A stretch of 7,482 nt of DNA. It comes from ZC4RG20 sp964553875. GTDB taxonomy: Bacteria; Pseudomonadota; Gammaproteobacteria; Steroidobacterales; Rariloculaceae. The number at the start of each line of letters is the position of its first letter. The stretch's first letter is position 1. A program made the position numbers and the translations under genes. Below the pieces are notes generated by a model. That model made no database searches. It was not told the origin of the DNA and saw nothing but the letters and a program-made list of their open reading frames with translations. Positions 1 to 5,677 of the stretch are shown here, one piece after another. Where the stretch lies: positions 1 to 7,482 of the forward strand of contig CAZKNH010000171.1 of assembly GCA_964553875.1 (NCBI GenBank), given 5' to 3'.

Positions 1-565
1 GCGGCGGGATGTCGGTCGCCATGCCGACCGCGATGCCGCTCGCACCGTTCAGCAGGAGGTTCGGCAGCTGCGCGGGCAGGATCGACGGCTCTTCGAGCGT
101 GCCGTCGAAGTTCGGCACCCAGTCGACCGTCCCCTGCTCGAGCTCCGCGAGCAGGGTCTGCGCGTACCTCGTGAGCCGCGCCTCGGTATAGCGCATCGCA
201 GCGAACGATTTCGGATCGTCCTGCGAGCCCCAGTTGCCGTGCCCGTCGATGATCGGATAGCGGTACGAGAACGGCTGGGCCATGTGGACCATCGCCTCGT
301 AGCACGCCGCGTCGCCGTGCGGGTGGAATTTGCCGAGCACGTCGCCGACCGTGCGCGCTGCCTTCTTCGGCTTCGCGTTCGCGGAAAGGCCGAGATCGCT
401 CATCGCATAGACGATCCGGCGCTGCACCGGCTTCAGGCCGTCGCCCAAGTGCGGCAGCGCACGGTCGAGGATCACGTACATCGAGTAGTCGAGGTACGCC
501 TTCTCGGTGAAGACGGCGAGCGGGAGGCGCTCGATGCCTTCGAAGTCCAGTTGCTGTTCTCTCAT
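1..565 (-). CDS. parC: DNA topoisomerase IV subunit A, N-terminal part (runs off the left edge)
   Basis: ParC is the DNA-breaking and rejoining subunit of topoisomerase IV, which works with ParE to unlink replicated chromosomes in the cytoplasm. 188 codons are visible and the frame is open to the edge. The start (MREQQLDFEGIERLPL) matches the usual ParC N-terminus. The winged-helix/QRDR stretch GDVLGKFHPHGDAACYEAM (residues 74-92) and the active-site region AAMRYTEARL are clear, with catalytic Tyr126 and Arg125 before it. The motif NGASGIAVGMATDIPP closes the visible part. The spacing from the QRDR residue Ala86 to Tyr126 is 40, as in E. coli (Ser80 to Tyr120), so Ala86 occupies the quinolone-contacting serine position, while the acidic partner (Glu90) is kept. 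The ATG at 565-563 has only a weak Shine-Dalgarno (GGAA-like). The gene lies downstream of parE on the same strand, 246 bp away, with a palindromic repeat between them. Identity is not in doubt. Confidence 0.97.
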   Translation of the reverse strand, partial: MREQQLDFEGIERLPLAVFTEKAYLDYSMYVILDRALPHLGDGLKPVQRRIVYAMSDLGLSANAKPKKAARTVGDVLGKFHPHGDAACYEAMVHMAQPFSYRYPIIDGHGNWGSQDDPKSFAAMRYTEARLTRYAQTLLAELEQGTVDWVPNFDGTLEEPSILPAQLPNLLLNGASGIAVGMATDIPP

Positions 566-614
566 CTCGGTTCCGTTTGTCGGTGCCCGCCTTTCAGGTG
601 TCGGCGGTGCTTCT

Positions 615-797
615 CTGTCGGGTCGTTGAGGGCAGCGCAGGGAACGTGCCGGCATATGGCCTTGCTCGAGACACGCCAAGAGCATCCCTGCGGCTCGATC
701 GCGGCCATCCATGGCCGCTCACGGTCTCGAGCAAGGCCATACGCCGACGCGTTCCCCGCGATGTGCCCAAAGCAACGACCGCCCGCTGAGCCGACAG
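615..797. repeat. Large imperfect palindromic repeat between parE and parC
   Basis: Two arms of 32 bp, 641-672 and 724-755, are inverted copies with three mismatches; the 18-bp core TATGGCCTTGCTCGAGAC is exact in both. Complementarity continues outward in interrupted blocks: 621-628 with 773-780 (GGTCGTTG/CAACGACC) and 615-620 with 792-797 (CTGTCG/CGACAG). A further perfect inverted repeat, GCGGCCAT-CC-ATGGCCGC, sits inside the loop at 701-718. The whole could fold as one long branched hairpin in the parE-parC transcript or as a cruciform in DNA. The paired-inverted-unit layout resembles REP/BIME-like or MITE-like intergenic elements (inference). No flanking target-site duplication or transposase was seen, and whether other copies exist cannot be told from this window. 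Confidence 0.8.
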
Positions 798-811
798 CGC
801 CCCGACCGCGC

Positions 812-2704
812 TCACACGACGACGTCCGCGAGATTGCCCTTCTGCTGCAGCCACTCGCGGCGGTCGGCCGCGCGCTTCTTCGCGAGCAGCATGTCGAGGA
901 CCTGATCCGCATTATCGGTGCCGTCGATCGTGAGCTGCACGAGCCGACGCGTGTCGGGCGCCATCGTCGTCTCGCGAAGCTGCGCGGGGTCCATCTCGCC
1001 GAGACCTTTGAAGCGCGTGACGGATACCTTGCCCTTCTTATGCTCCGCCTCGATGCGGTCGAGGATCAGATCCCGCTCCGCATCGTCGAGCGCATAGTAG
1101 ACGTCCTTGCCGACGTCGATCCGATAGAGCGGCGGCATCGCGACGTAGACGTGTCCCGCCTCGACGAGCGGGCGGAAGTGCTTCAGGAACAGCGCGCAGA
1201 GGAGCGTCGCGATGTGCAGCCCGTCCGAGTCGGCGTCGGCGAGGATGCAGATCTTGTGGTAGCGCAGACCGTCGAGCTTGTCGGAGCCCGGATCGACGCC
1301 GAGCGCGACCGCGATGTTGTGCACCTCCTGCGACGCGAGGAGCTCGGCGGCATCGACCTCCCAGGTGTTCAGAATCTTGCCGCGTAACGGCATCACCGCC
1401 TGCGTCTCGCGATCGCGCGCCTGCTTCGCCGAGCCGCCCGCGGAATCGCCCTCGACGAGGAAAAGCTCCGCGCGCGACGGATCCTGCGACGTGCAGTCCG
1501 CGAGCTTGCCGGGCAGCGCGGGGCCCGACATCACGCGCTTGCGCACGACCTTCTTCGCGGTCTTCAGGCGATGCTGCGCGTTCGCGATCGCGAGCTGCGC
1601 GATCTCGTCGCCGGTCTCGGGATGCTGGTTCAGCCAAAGCGCGAAACTGTCCTTGATGACGCCCGCGACGAACGCCGCGATCTCGCGCGAGCCGAGCCGC
1701 TCCTTCGTCTGGCCGGCGAACTGCGGATCCTCCATCTTCACGGACAGCACGAAGCTCACGCCTTCCCAGACGTCCTCGGGAGTGAGCCGCACGCCGCGCG
1801 GCAGGAGATTCCGGAACTCGCAGAACTCGCGCAGCGCCTCGGTCAGCCCGCCGCGGAGACCGTTCACGTGCGTGCCGCCCTGCGGCGTCGGCACGAGGTT
1901 CACGTAGCTCTCGGCGACGGGCGGCTCGCCGTCCGTGCGCCAGACGACCGCCCACTCGACTGCCTCGCGCTTACCTTCGAGGCTGCCGGAGAACGGCTCC
2001 GCCGGCAGCCATTCGGCCCCTTCGAGGCACTCCTTCAGGTACTGCTCGAGTCCGGCGCTGTACTGCCAGCGGTGATGCTCTTCGGGCTTCTCGACGTTCA
2101 GCACGACCTCGAGCCCCGGGCAAAGCACGGCCTTCGCGCGCAGCACCTGCTTCAGCCGCGAGATCGAGAACGTCGGGTTGTCGAAATACTTCGGATCCGG
2201 CCAGAAGCGAACGGTCGTGCCGGTCTGGTTCTTCGGCACCTTGCCGACGACCTCGAGCTTCGAGCGGCGCTTCCCGTTCGCGAAGCTCATGTTGTATTCC
2301 TTGCCGTCGCGGCGTATCCACACCTCGAGGTTCTTCGAGAGCGCGTTCACGACCGAGACGCCGACCCCGTGCAGGCCGCCCGAGAAGCGATAGTTCTTGT
2401 TCGAGAACTTGCCGCCCGCATGGAGCCTCGTCAGGATCAGCTCGACGCCCGGAATCTTCTCCTGCGGATGGATGTCGACCGGCATCCCGCGGCCATCGTC
2501 GATGACCTCGAGCGAGCCGTCCTTGTAGACGTTGACCTCGATCCGCTTCGCGTAGCCCGCGATCGCCTCGTCGACGCTGTTGTCGATGACTTCGTGCGCG
2601 AGGTGGTTCGGACGCTGCGTGTCCGTGTACATCCCCGGCCGGCGCCGCACGGGCTCCAGGCCGCTCAACACTTCGATGTCGGCAGCGAGATAACTCTTGC
2701 TCAT
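812..2704 (-). CDS. parE: DNA topoisomerase IV subunit B (ATPase subunit)
   Basis: ParE hydrolyses ATP to drive strand passage by topoisomerase IV and carries the TOPRIM metal site used in cleavage. I start at the ATG at 2704-2702 (MSKSYLAADIEVLSGLEPV). This gives 630 residues, the length of E. coli ParE, whereas the in-frame ATG 31 codons upstream would add an arginine-rich tail and lie before the likely promoter. GHKL ATPase motifs are present: HEVIDNSVDEA (residues 38-47, catalytic Glu38), DDGRGMPVD (69-77), GGLHGVGVSVVNALS (109-123) and the transducer lysine loop GQTKERL (Lys334). The TOPRIM domain shows LFLVEGDSAGGSAKQARDR (414-432) and the acidic triad DADSDG (490-495), followed by RFKGLGEMDP near 564. 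The quinolone-related positions keep Asp420, Leu445, Ser458 and Glu460. It is co-oriented with parC downstream, but 246 bp separate the genes. Confidence 0.98.
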   Translation of the reverse strand: MSKSYLAADIEVLSGLEPVRRRPGMYTDTQRPNHLAHEVIDNSVDEAIAGYAKRIEVNVYKDGSLEVIDDGRGMPVDIHPQEKIPGVELILTRLHAGGKFSNKNYRFSGGLHGVGVSVVNALSKNLEVWIRRDGKEYNMSFANGKRRSKLEVVGKVPKNQTGTTVRFWPDPKYFDNPTFSISRLKQVLRAKAVLCPGLEVVLNVEKPEEHHRWQYSAGLEQYLKECLEGAEWLPAEPFSGSLEGKREAVEWAVVWRTDGEPPVAESYVNLVPTPQGGTHVNGLRGGLTEALREFCEFRNLLPRGVRLTPEDVWEGVSFVLSVKMEDPQFAGQTKERLGSREIAAFVAGVIKDSFALWLNQHPETGDEIAQLAIANAQHRLKTAKKVVRKRVMSGPALPGKLADCTSQDPSRAELFLVEGDSAGGSAKQARDRETQAVMPLRGKILNTWEVDAAELLASQEVHNIAVALGVDPGSDKLDGLRYHKICILADADSDGLHIATLLCALFLKHFRPLVEAGHVYVAMPPLYRIDVGKDVYYALDDAERDLILDRIEAEHKKGKVSVTRFKGLGEMDPAQLRETTMAPDTRRLVQLTIDGTDNADQVLDMLLAKKRAADRREWLQQKGNLADVVV

Positions 2705-2715
2705 TGAATTCCGTT

Positions 2716-2730
2716 CCGGCCGCCGGCCGG
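2716..2730 (-). promoter_or_regulatory. GC-rich hairpin in the parE leader
   Basis: A perfect 6-bp stem with a 3-nt loop (CCGGCC-GGC-GGCCGG on the minus strand) ends 11 nt before the parE ATG, next to the weak ribosome-binding region ACGGAA. It could modulate translation initiation by crowding the ribosome-binding site. GC-rich palindromes arise easily in DNA this rich in G and C, so a function is only inferred. Confidence 0.35.
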
Positions 2731-2754
2731 CAGGGGCAGTGATTGCGCGCGGCG

Positions 2755-2784
2755 ATTGTAGCTTGGATCGGCGCCGCCGTTCAC
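2755..2784 (-). promoter_or_regulatory. Possible sigma70-type promoter for parE
   Basis: On the minus strand, TACAAT (2760-2755) matches the -10 consensus at five of six bases. It is preceded by an 18-nt spacer and a poor -35 (GTGAAC, 2784-2779). Transcription would begin near 2748, leaving a leader of about 45 nt before the parE ATG. An inverted repeat CCGCCG-TTCACG-CGGCGG (2774-2791) overlaps the -35 and might be a binding site, but it may be chance in this GC-rich stretch. Confidence 0.35.
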
Positions 2785-2894
2785 GCGGCGGAATCACCGC
2801 GATTCGCCGGTTTCAACGCTTCGTTAGAGTCGTGCGCAGGCGCTTTTTCGTCGCGCTCGGTGCAACGTGCGGTGCGCCCCGCGCCGCCTCGAAC

Positions 2895-3335
2895 CTATTT
2901 GCGGATCACGATCGCGATCTCGCGGTAGTTGCCCTGCATCTCCCACGTGCCGTCGTAGCCGCGCGGCAGGACGACCGCCTGGCCCGGCGTGAACTCATGG
3001 ACGGTGCCGTTCTGCTCCGTGAGGATCAGCTTGCCGCTCAGCACGTAGACGAACTCGTCGACGTCGAGAGGCCGAGTGCGATGGTCCGTCTTCGCCGGCG
3101 TCGATTCGAAGACGGACACATTGAGCTCTTCGCCGGCGAAGAGCGTCGCGACGCGGAACTCGAGCTCGCCCTCGACCTTGATGTCCTCGTAGGCCGTGCC
3201 GGGCACGGAAGTGAGCCCGATGCCGGCGAGCTTGTCGGGATCGAGCCGGACCGGCGACGGACCGTCGGCAAGCGCCGTAGTCCCGATGAGGGCGAGCGTA
3301 GTGGCAAGAGGCCAGATTCCGCGAGCTGCGCGCAT
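2895..3335 (-). CDS. Secreted single-domain cupin protein (cupin_3-like)
   Basis: 146 residues. The N-terminus (RAARG, then the hydrophobic run IWPLATTLALIGTTALA) is a typical Sec signal peptide with probable cleavage after Ala23, so the mature protein should be periplasmic. Residues 55-146 form a small beta-barrel of cupin type. The stretch DEFVYVLSGKLILTEQNG (93-110) corresponds to cupin motif 1, and GQAVVLPRGYDGTWEMQG (118-135) to motif 2. The PRGYDGTWE pattern is typical of the cupin_3 branch (the EutQ/ureidoglycine-type group). Canonical metal ligands are mostly missing: motif 1 has DHRTRPLDVDEF rather than HxH, and motif 2 has Trp where the second-motif His would be. Metal-dependent catalysis is therefore uncertain, and a ligand-binding role is possible. 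The start has a good Shine-Dalgarno (GGGGAG, 7 nt before ATG). Substrate unknown. It is separated from parE downstream by 190 bp without a clear terminator. Confidence 0.85.
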   Translation of the reverse strand: MRAARGIWPLATTLALIGTTALADGPSPVRLDPDKLAGIGLTSVPGTAYEDIKVEGELEFRVATLFAGEELNVSVFESTPAKTDHRTRPLDVDEFVYVLSGKLILTEQNGTVHEFTPGQAVVLPRGYDGTWEMQGNYREIAIVIRK

Positions 3336-3364
3336 TGACGGTCTCCCCGTTCGAATCGTGACCG

Positions 3365-3379
3365 CCGCATTCTATGCGG
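3365..3379 (-). promoter_or_regulatory. Short palindrome and -10-like box upstream of the cupin gene
   Basis: CCGCAT-TCT-ATGCGG is a perfect 6-bp inverted repeat with a 3-nt spacer. On the minus strand it contains TAGAAT (3374-3369), five of six matches to a -10 box, placed to start transcription about 27 nt before the cupin ATG. No acceptable -35 lies at 16-18 nt, so if this is a promoter it would need an activator or another sigma factor. Confidence 0.25.
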
Positions 3380-3424
3380 TTTCCGTCGCGCCATGCTGAT
3401 TTCCGCGGAGAGCGCCGCCTGTGG

Positions 3425-3508
3425 CTAGTCCGCGCGCAACGCTCCCACGAGCCGCTCCGAGTCCGGAAACGGCAGCGGCTTGATCAGCACGCCGTTCACG
3501 ACGCGGGA
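3425..3508 (-). pseudogene. Relic of an FtsX/MacB-like (ADOP-type) permease
   Basis: Reading the minus strand from 3508 to the TAG at 3427-3425 gives SRVVNGVLIKPLPFPDSERLV followed by GALRAD and the stop. The VVNGVLIKPLPFPDSERLV portion strongly resembles the segment after the first transmembrane helix of MacB_PCD/ADOP permeases (general form FSVVNxVLLRPLPYPxPERLV). Those proteins are several hundred residues long; here only about 25 recognisable residues remain. There is no credible start codon, the preceding helix is missing, and the frame differs from that of the DUF3501 gene ending 32 bp upstream. This reads as a deletion scar or decayed fragment. The family assignment rests on one motif, but a distinctive one. 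Confidence 0.6.
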
Positions 3509-3539
3509 TGACCCGACGGCCGGTAGGGCGCCGGAGCCG

Positions 3540-4121
3540 TCAGTCGAGATCGCGCCTCAGCGATTCGGCGGTCTTGTCCGAGACGACCGTCTCGTACCGG
3601 TACTCCGGATGCTCGCAGCCGAACTTGAACGAAGCGCCGCGCTTGATCGCGTCCTTCATCTCGGGCGACAGCTCGAAGCGGACGAAATGCACGGCGGAGG
3701 TCTTGCCTTGCTCGGTGCGCTCGAGGTCCTCGTCCGCGATGCCCGCAACGCGGCCGACGCCGTCGACCTCGAGATACAGGTCGTCCTCGATCCCGGCGAA
3801 ACGGACGAGCGCCTTGCGCCGCTCCTCCACGTCCGGGAACTCGATCATGAACGTCGCCTTGAAGTTGCTGCCGTCCGGAATCAGCGGGTTGTACGCCTCG
3901 AGCTCCTCCTCGATCGCCTCGCTCTCGAAGATCCGCTCGATGCGCAGCATCTCCTGGACCTGATACTGCATCGTCAGCCGATCCTCGAAATAGAGCGTCG
4001 CGTTCGGACCGAGCGGAACCTGGCGGTGCTTCTTGTGCTCGAGCACCTTCGCGCGAAACTCCTTGCGGATCTTGTGGTACTGCTCGAGGCTGTAGAGATC
4101 GCTGACCTTCAGAGCTTCCAT
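3540..4121 (-). CDS. DUF3501 family protein, third gene of the rubrerythrin cassette
   Basis: 193 residues, predicted cytoplasmic, with no signal peptide or membrane segment. The N-terminal half carries the family's conserved pattern: LYSLEQYHKIRKEFR (9-23), then VPLGPNATLYFEDRLTMQYQ (35-54) and VQEMLRIERIFE (55-66). A second beta-rich part contains FKATFMIEFPDVEERR (87-102), AVHFVRFEL (143-151) and a single cysteine in FGCEHPEY (167-174). The family has no established biochemical role that I know of. It is repeatedly encoded beside rubrerythrin and an Fe-S oxidoreductase, as here, suggesting an accessory part in the same redox pathway (inference). I start at the ATG at 4121-4119 because GGAGAG lies 7 nt before it; an in-frame ATG five codons upstream has no ribosome-binding site. 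The gap to the Fe-S gene is 46 bp, consistent with one operon. It is followed directly by the permease relic. Confidence 0.9.
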   Translation of the reverse strand: MEALKVSDLYSLEQYHKIRKEFRAKVLEHKKHRQVPLGPNATLYFEDRLTMQYQVQEMLRIERIFESEAIEEELEAYNPLIPDGSNFKATFMIEFPDVEERRKALVRFAGIEDDLYLEVDGVGRVAGIADEDLERTEQGKTSAVHFVRFELSPEMKDAIKRGASFKFGCEHPEYRYETVVSDKTAESLRRDLD

Positions 4122-4128
4122 GTCACCG

Positions 4129-4134
4129 CTCTCC
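4129..4134 (-). promoter_or_regulatory. Ribosome-binding site deciding the DUF3501 start
   Basis: GGAGAG on the minus strand, 7 nt before the ATG at 4121. It overlaps the alternative ATG at 4136, which itself has only a U-rich run upstream. This favours the MEALKVSDLY start. Confidence 0.65.
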
Positions 4135-4152
4135 ATTGAAAAACATGTCTGA

Positions 4153-4166
4153 CACGAATTTTCGTG
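4153..4166 (-). promoter_or_regulatory. Inverted repeat between the Fe-S gene and the DUF3501 gene
   Basis: CACGAA-AA-TTCGTG (minus strand) is a perfect 6-bp inverted repeat that begins 1 nt after the stop codon of the Fe-S gene. It could be a small stem in the mRNA or a protein-binding palindrome. It lacks a following U-tract close enough for a normal terminator, so the operon probably reads through. Confidence 0.35.
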
Positions 4167-4167
4167 C

Positions 4168-5553
4168 CTAGATCCCGTACGCCCGCCGCAGGAGCTCCAG
4201 CGGACCGGCCGCCGTCGCAGACTCCGCGAGGGCCGCGATCTGCTCTGCGGCCATCGGGCAGTCGCTGATGAAGTGGTCCGCCTTCGCTTTGTCCACCTGA
4301 CGTGCGACCGGTCGGCCGATCTTGCGCGACGTCGCACCGTACTCCTTCTTGACCGCGTAGGTGCCGTCGTGGCCGGAGCACCGCTCGATCGCCTGCACCT
4401 CCGTCCCCGGCACGAGCTGCAGCACGTCGCGGGTCTTGAGACCGATGTTCTGCACGCGCTGATGGCACGGCACCTGGTACGCGATCTTGCCGAGCGGCTG
4501 CTTGAAATCCGTGCGGAGCTTGCCGTGGCGATGGCGGATCATCAGGTACTCGAACGGATCGTAGAACGCGTCACGCACCGCGATGACCGCGGGATCGTCC
4601 GGGAACATCAGCGGCAGCTCCTGCTTGAACATCAGCACGCAGGAAGGAATGACGGACGTGAGATCCCACCCCTCCTGCACCCAGCGATAGAGCTCGGGGA
4701 TGTTCTCTTCCTTCAGCTTCTCGACGGACTCGAGATCGCCCATCTCGAACTTCGGCATGCCGCAGCAGCGCTCCTTCTCGGGCAGCGCCGTCGGGATACC
4801 GTTGTGCTCGAACACCGCGACGAGATCCTCGACGAGGCTCGGCTTGTTATGCCGGCCATAGCACGTCGAGAACACGAGCACTTTGCCGCGGGTCTCGCCC
4901 GCGGGCTCGGCGACGACGTCTTTACGGCCGATCTTGTCCTTCAAGCGGCGGCGCGCGCTCTTCGACGCGTACTTCGGCACGGGCGCCTCGGCATCGACGC
5001 CGAGCGTCGACTCGAGGAGCTTCCGGCCCCACTTCGTCGAGTTCACCGCGTTGACGGTCTCGGCGACGACCGGGATCCCGGCGAGGCCGCCGACGGCGTC
5101 GGTGGAGGCGAGCATCCGGTCACGGAACGAGATCCGCGCGCCGTCCTTGAAGCGCTTGTACTTCGCGCGCAGCATCAGGTGCGGGAAGTCGACGTTCCAC
5201 TCGTGCGGCGGCACGTACGGACACTTCGTCATGTAGCACATGTCGCACAGGTAACAGTGGTCGACGACCTTCCAGTACACCTCGCGCGGCACGGCATCGA
5301 GCTCGCCGGTGTCCGATTCGTCGATCGCGTCGAACAGCGTCGGGAACGCGTTGCACAGGCTGAAGCAGCGGCGGCAGCCGTGGCAGATGTCGAAGATCCG
5401 CTCGAGCTCCGCGTAGAGCGGCTCGTCGGCGGTGAAGTCGGGCGAGCGCCACGCAAGCGGATGGCGCGTCGGCGCGTCGAGACTCCCTTCCCTGCGGCCT
5501 TCCGGGGCGCCTTTCGTCACGCCCCTGCCGGCCGGCGGCTTGACTTCGCTCAT
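4168..5553 (-). CDS. Fe-S oxidoreductase with two 4Fe-4S motifs and CCG-type domains (GlpC/HdrD-like)
   Basis: 461 residues, cytoplasmic, related to the GlpC/HdrD/LutA group of electron-transfer proteins. The ferredoxin-like section has CHGCRRCFSLC (Cys57, 60, 63, 67; CX2CX2CX3C) and CYLCDMCYMTKCP (Cys100, 103, 106, 111; CX2CX2CX4CP), enough for two 4Fe-4S clusters. A first CCG-type domain has Cys231 (STCYG), Cys263-Cys264-Gly (ERCCGMPKFEMGD) and Cys305 (IPSC). A second has Cys363 (VPCHQR), Cys392-Ser-Gly (ERCSGHDGT) and Cys432 (SDCPMA), so the second motif reads CSG rather than CCG. The basic, Pro-rich first 30 residues are probably disordered. An AGGAGG-like site (GGAGG) lies 10 nt before the ATG at 5553. 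It sits 124 bp after the rubrerythrin gene and 46 bp before DUF3501. It probably passes electrons from a donor to rubrerythrin (inference); the name glpC should not be applied because no GlpA/GlpB genes are nearby. Confidence 0.9.
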   Translation of the reverse strand: MSEVKPPAGRGVTKGAPEGRREGSLDAPTRHPLAWRSPDFTADEPLYAELERIFDICHGCRRCFSLCNAFPTLFDAIDESDTGELDAVPREVYWKVVDHCYLCDMCYMTKCPYVPPHEWNVDFPHLMLRAKYKRFKDGARISFRDRMLASTDAVGGLAGIPVVAETVNAVNSTKWGRKLLESTLGVDAEAPVPKYASKSARRRLKDKIGRKDVVAEPAGETRGKVLVFSTCYGRHNKPSLVEDLVAVFEHNGIPTALPEKERCCGMPKFEMGDLESVEKLKEENIPELYRWVQEGWDLTSVIPSCVLMFKQELPLMFPDDPAVIAVRDAFYDPFEYLMIRHRHGKLRTDFKQPLGKIAYQVPCHQRVQNIGLKTRDVLQLVPGTEVQAIERCSGHDGTYAVKKEYGATSRKIGRPVARQVDKAKADHFISDCPMAAEQIAALAESATAAGPLELLRRAYGI

Positions 5554-5568
5554 CCGCGATATGCCTCC

Positions 5569-5598
5569 AGTCCGCGCCCATTGCCCGCGACGCGGACT
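5569..5598 (-). promoter_or_regulatory. Hairpin upstream of the Fe-S gene ribosome-binding site
   Basis: AGTCCGCG (5569-5576) and CGCGGACT (5591-5598) form a perfect 8-bp inverted repeat around a 14-nt loop. The hairpin ends directly beside the GGAGG ribosome-binding site at 5564-5568, so in the operon mRNA it could affect translation of the Fe-S protein. Function inferred only from position. Confidence 0.4.
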
Positions 5599-5633
5599 CC
5601 GATAAAGGGACTTGCTGCGGGATCAGGACAAGC

Positions 5634-5661
5634 GGCGGCGGCGCAAGGACACGCCGCCGCC
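5634..5661 (-). terminator. Strong GC hairpin after the rubrerythrin gene (attenuator or stabiliser, no U-tract)
   Basis: The minus strand reads GGCGGCGGCG, an 8-nt loop (TGTCCTTG), then CGCCGCCGCC: a perfect 10-bp all-GC stem starting 16 nt after the rubrerythrin stop codon. The downstream bases are GCTTGTCC rather than a run of T, so it is not a textbook Rho-independent terminator. It may protect the rubrerythrin mRNA 3' end or cut expression of the two downstream genes relative to it (inference). Confidence 0.5.
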
Positions 5662-5677
5662 TGGCTCGGGACGTACG

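Noticed and set aside
634..762. CRISPR or insertion-sequence terminal repeats in the parE-parC spacer
   Set aside because: Only one inverted pair, no regularly spaced direct repeats, no transposase and no visible target duplication.
562..912. Small open frames on both strands across the parE-parC spacer
   Set aside because: They translate the palindromic repeat itself and overlap the parE end; they have no ribosome-binding sites or family resemblance.
239..1387. Plus-strand open frame of 382 codons
   Set aside because: It crosses antisense through parC, the palindromic spacer and parE, which no real gene would plausibly do.
1571..2707. Plus-strand open frame of 378 codons
   Set aside because: Antisense to parE, with low-complexity Arg/Ala/Leu composition; a codon-bias artefact.
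2705..2797. Upstream in-frame ATG extending ParE by 31 residues
   Set aside because: The extension is Arg/Pro-rich, makes ParE longer than the 630-residue family norm and would begin upstream of the likely promoter.
2834..2850. GCGC-AG-GCGC followed by TTTTT on the plus strand as a terminator
   Set aside because: The loop would be only two bases and no plus-strand gene ends nearby; on the minus strand there is no U-tract.
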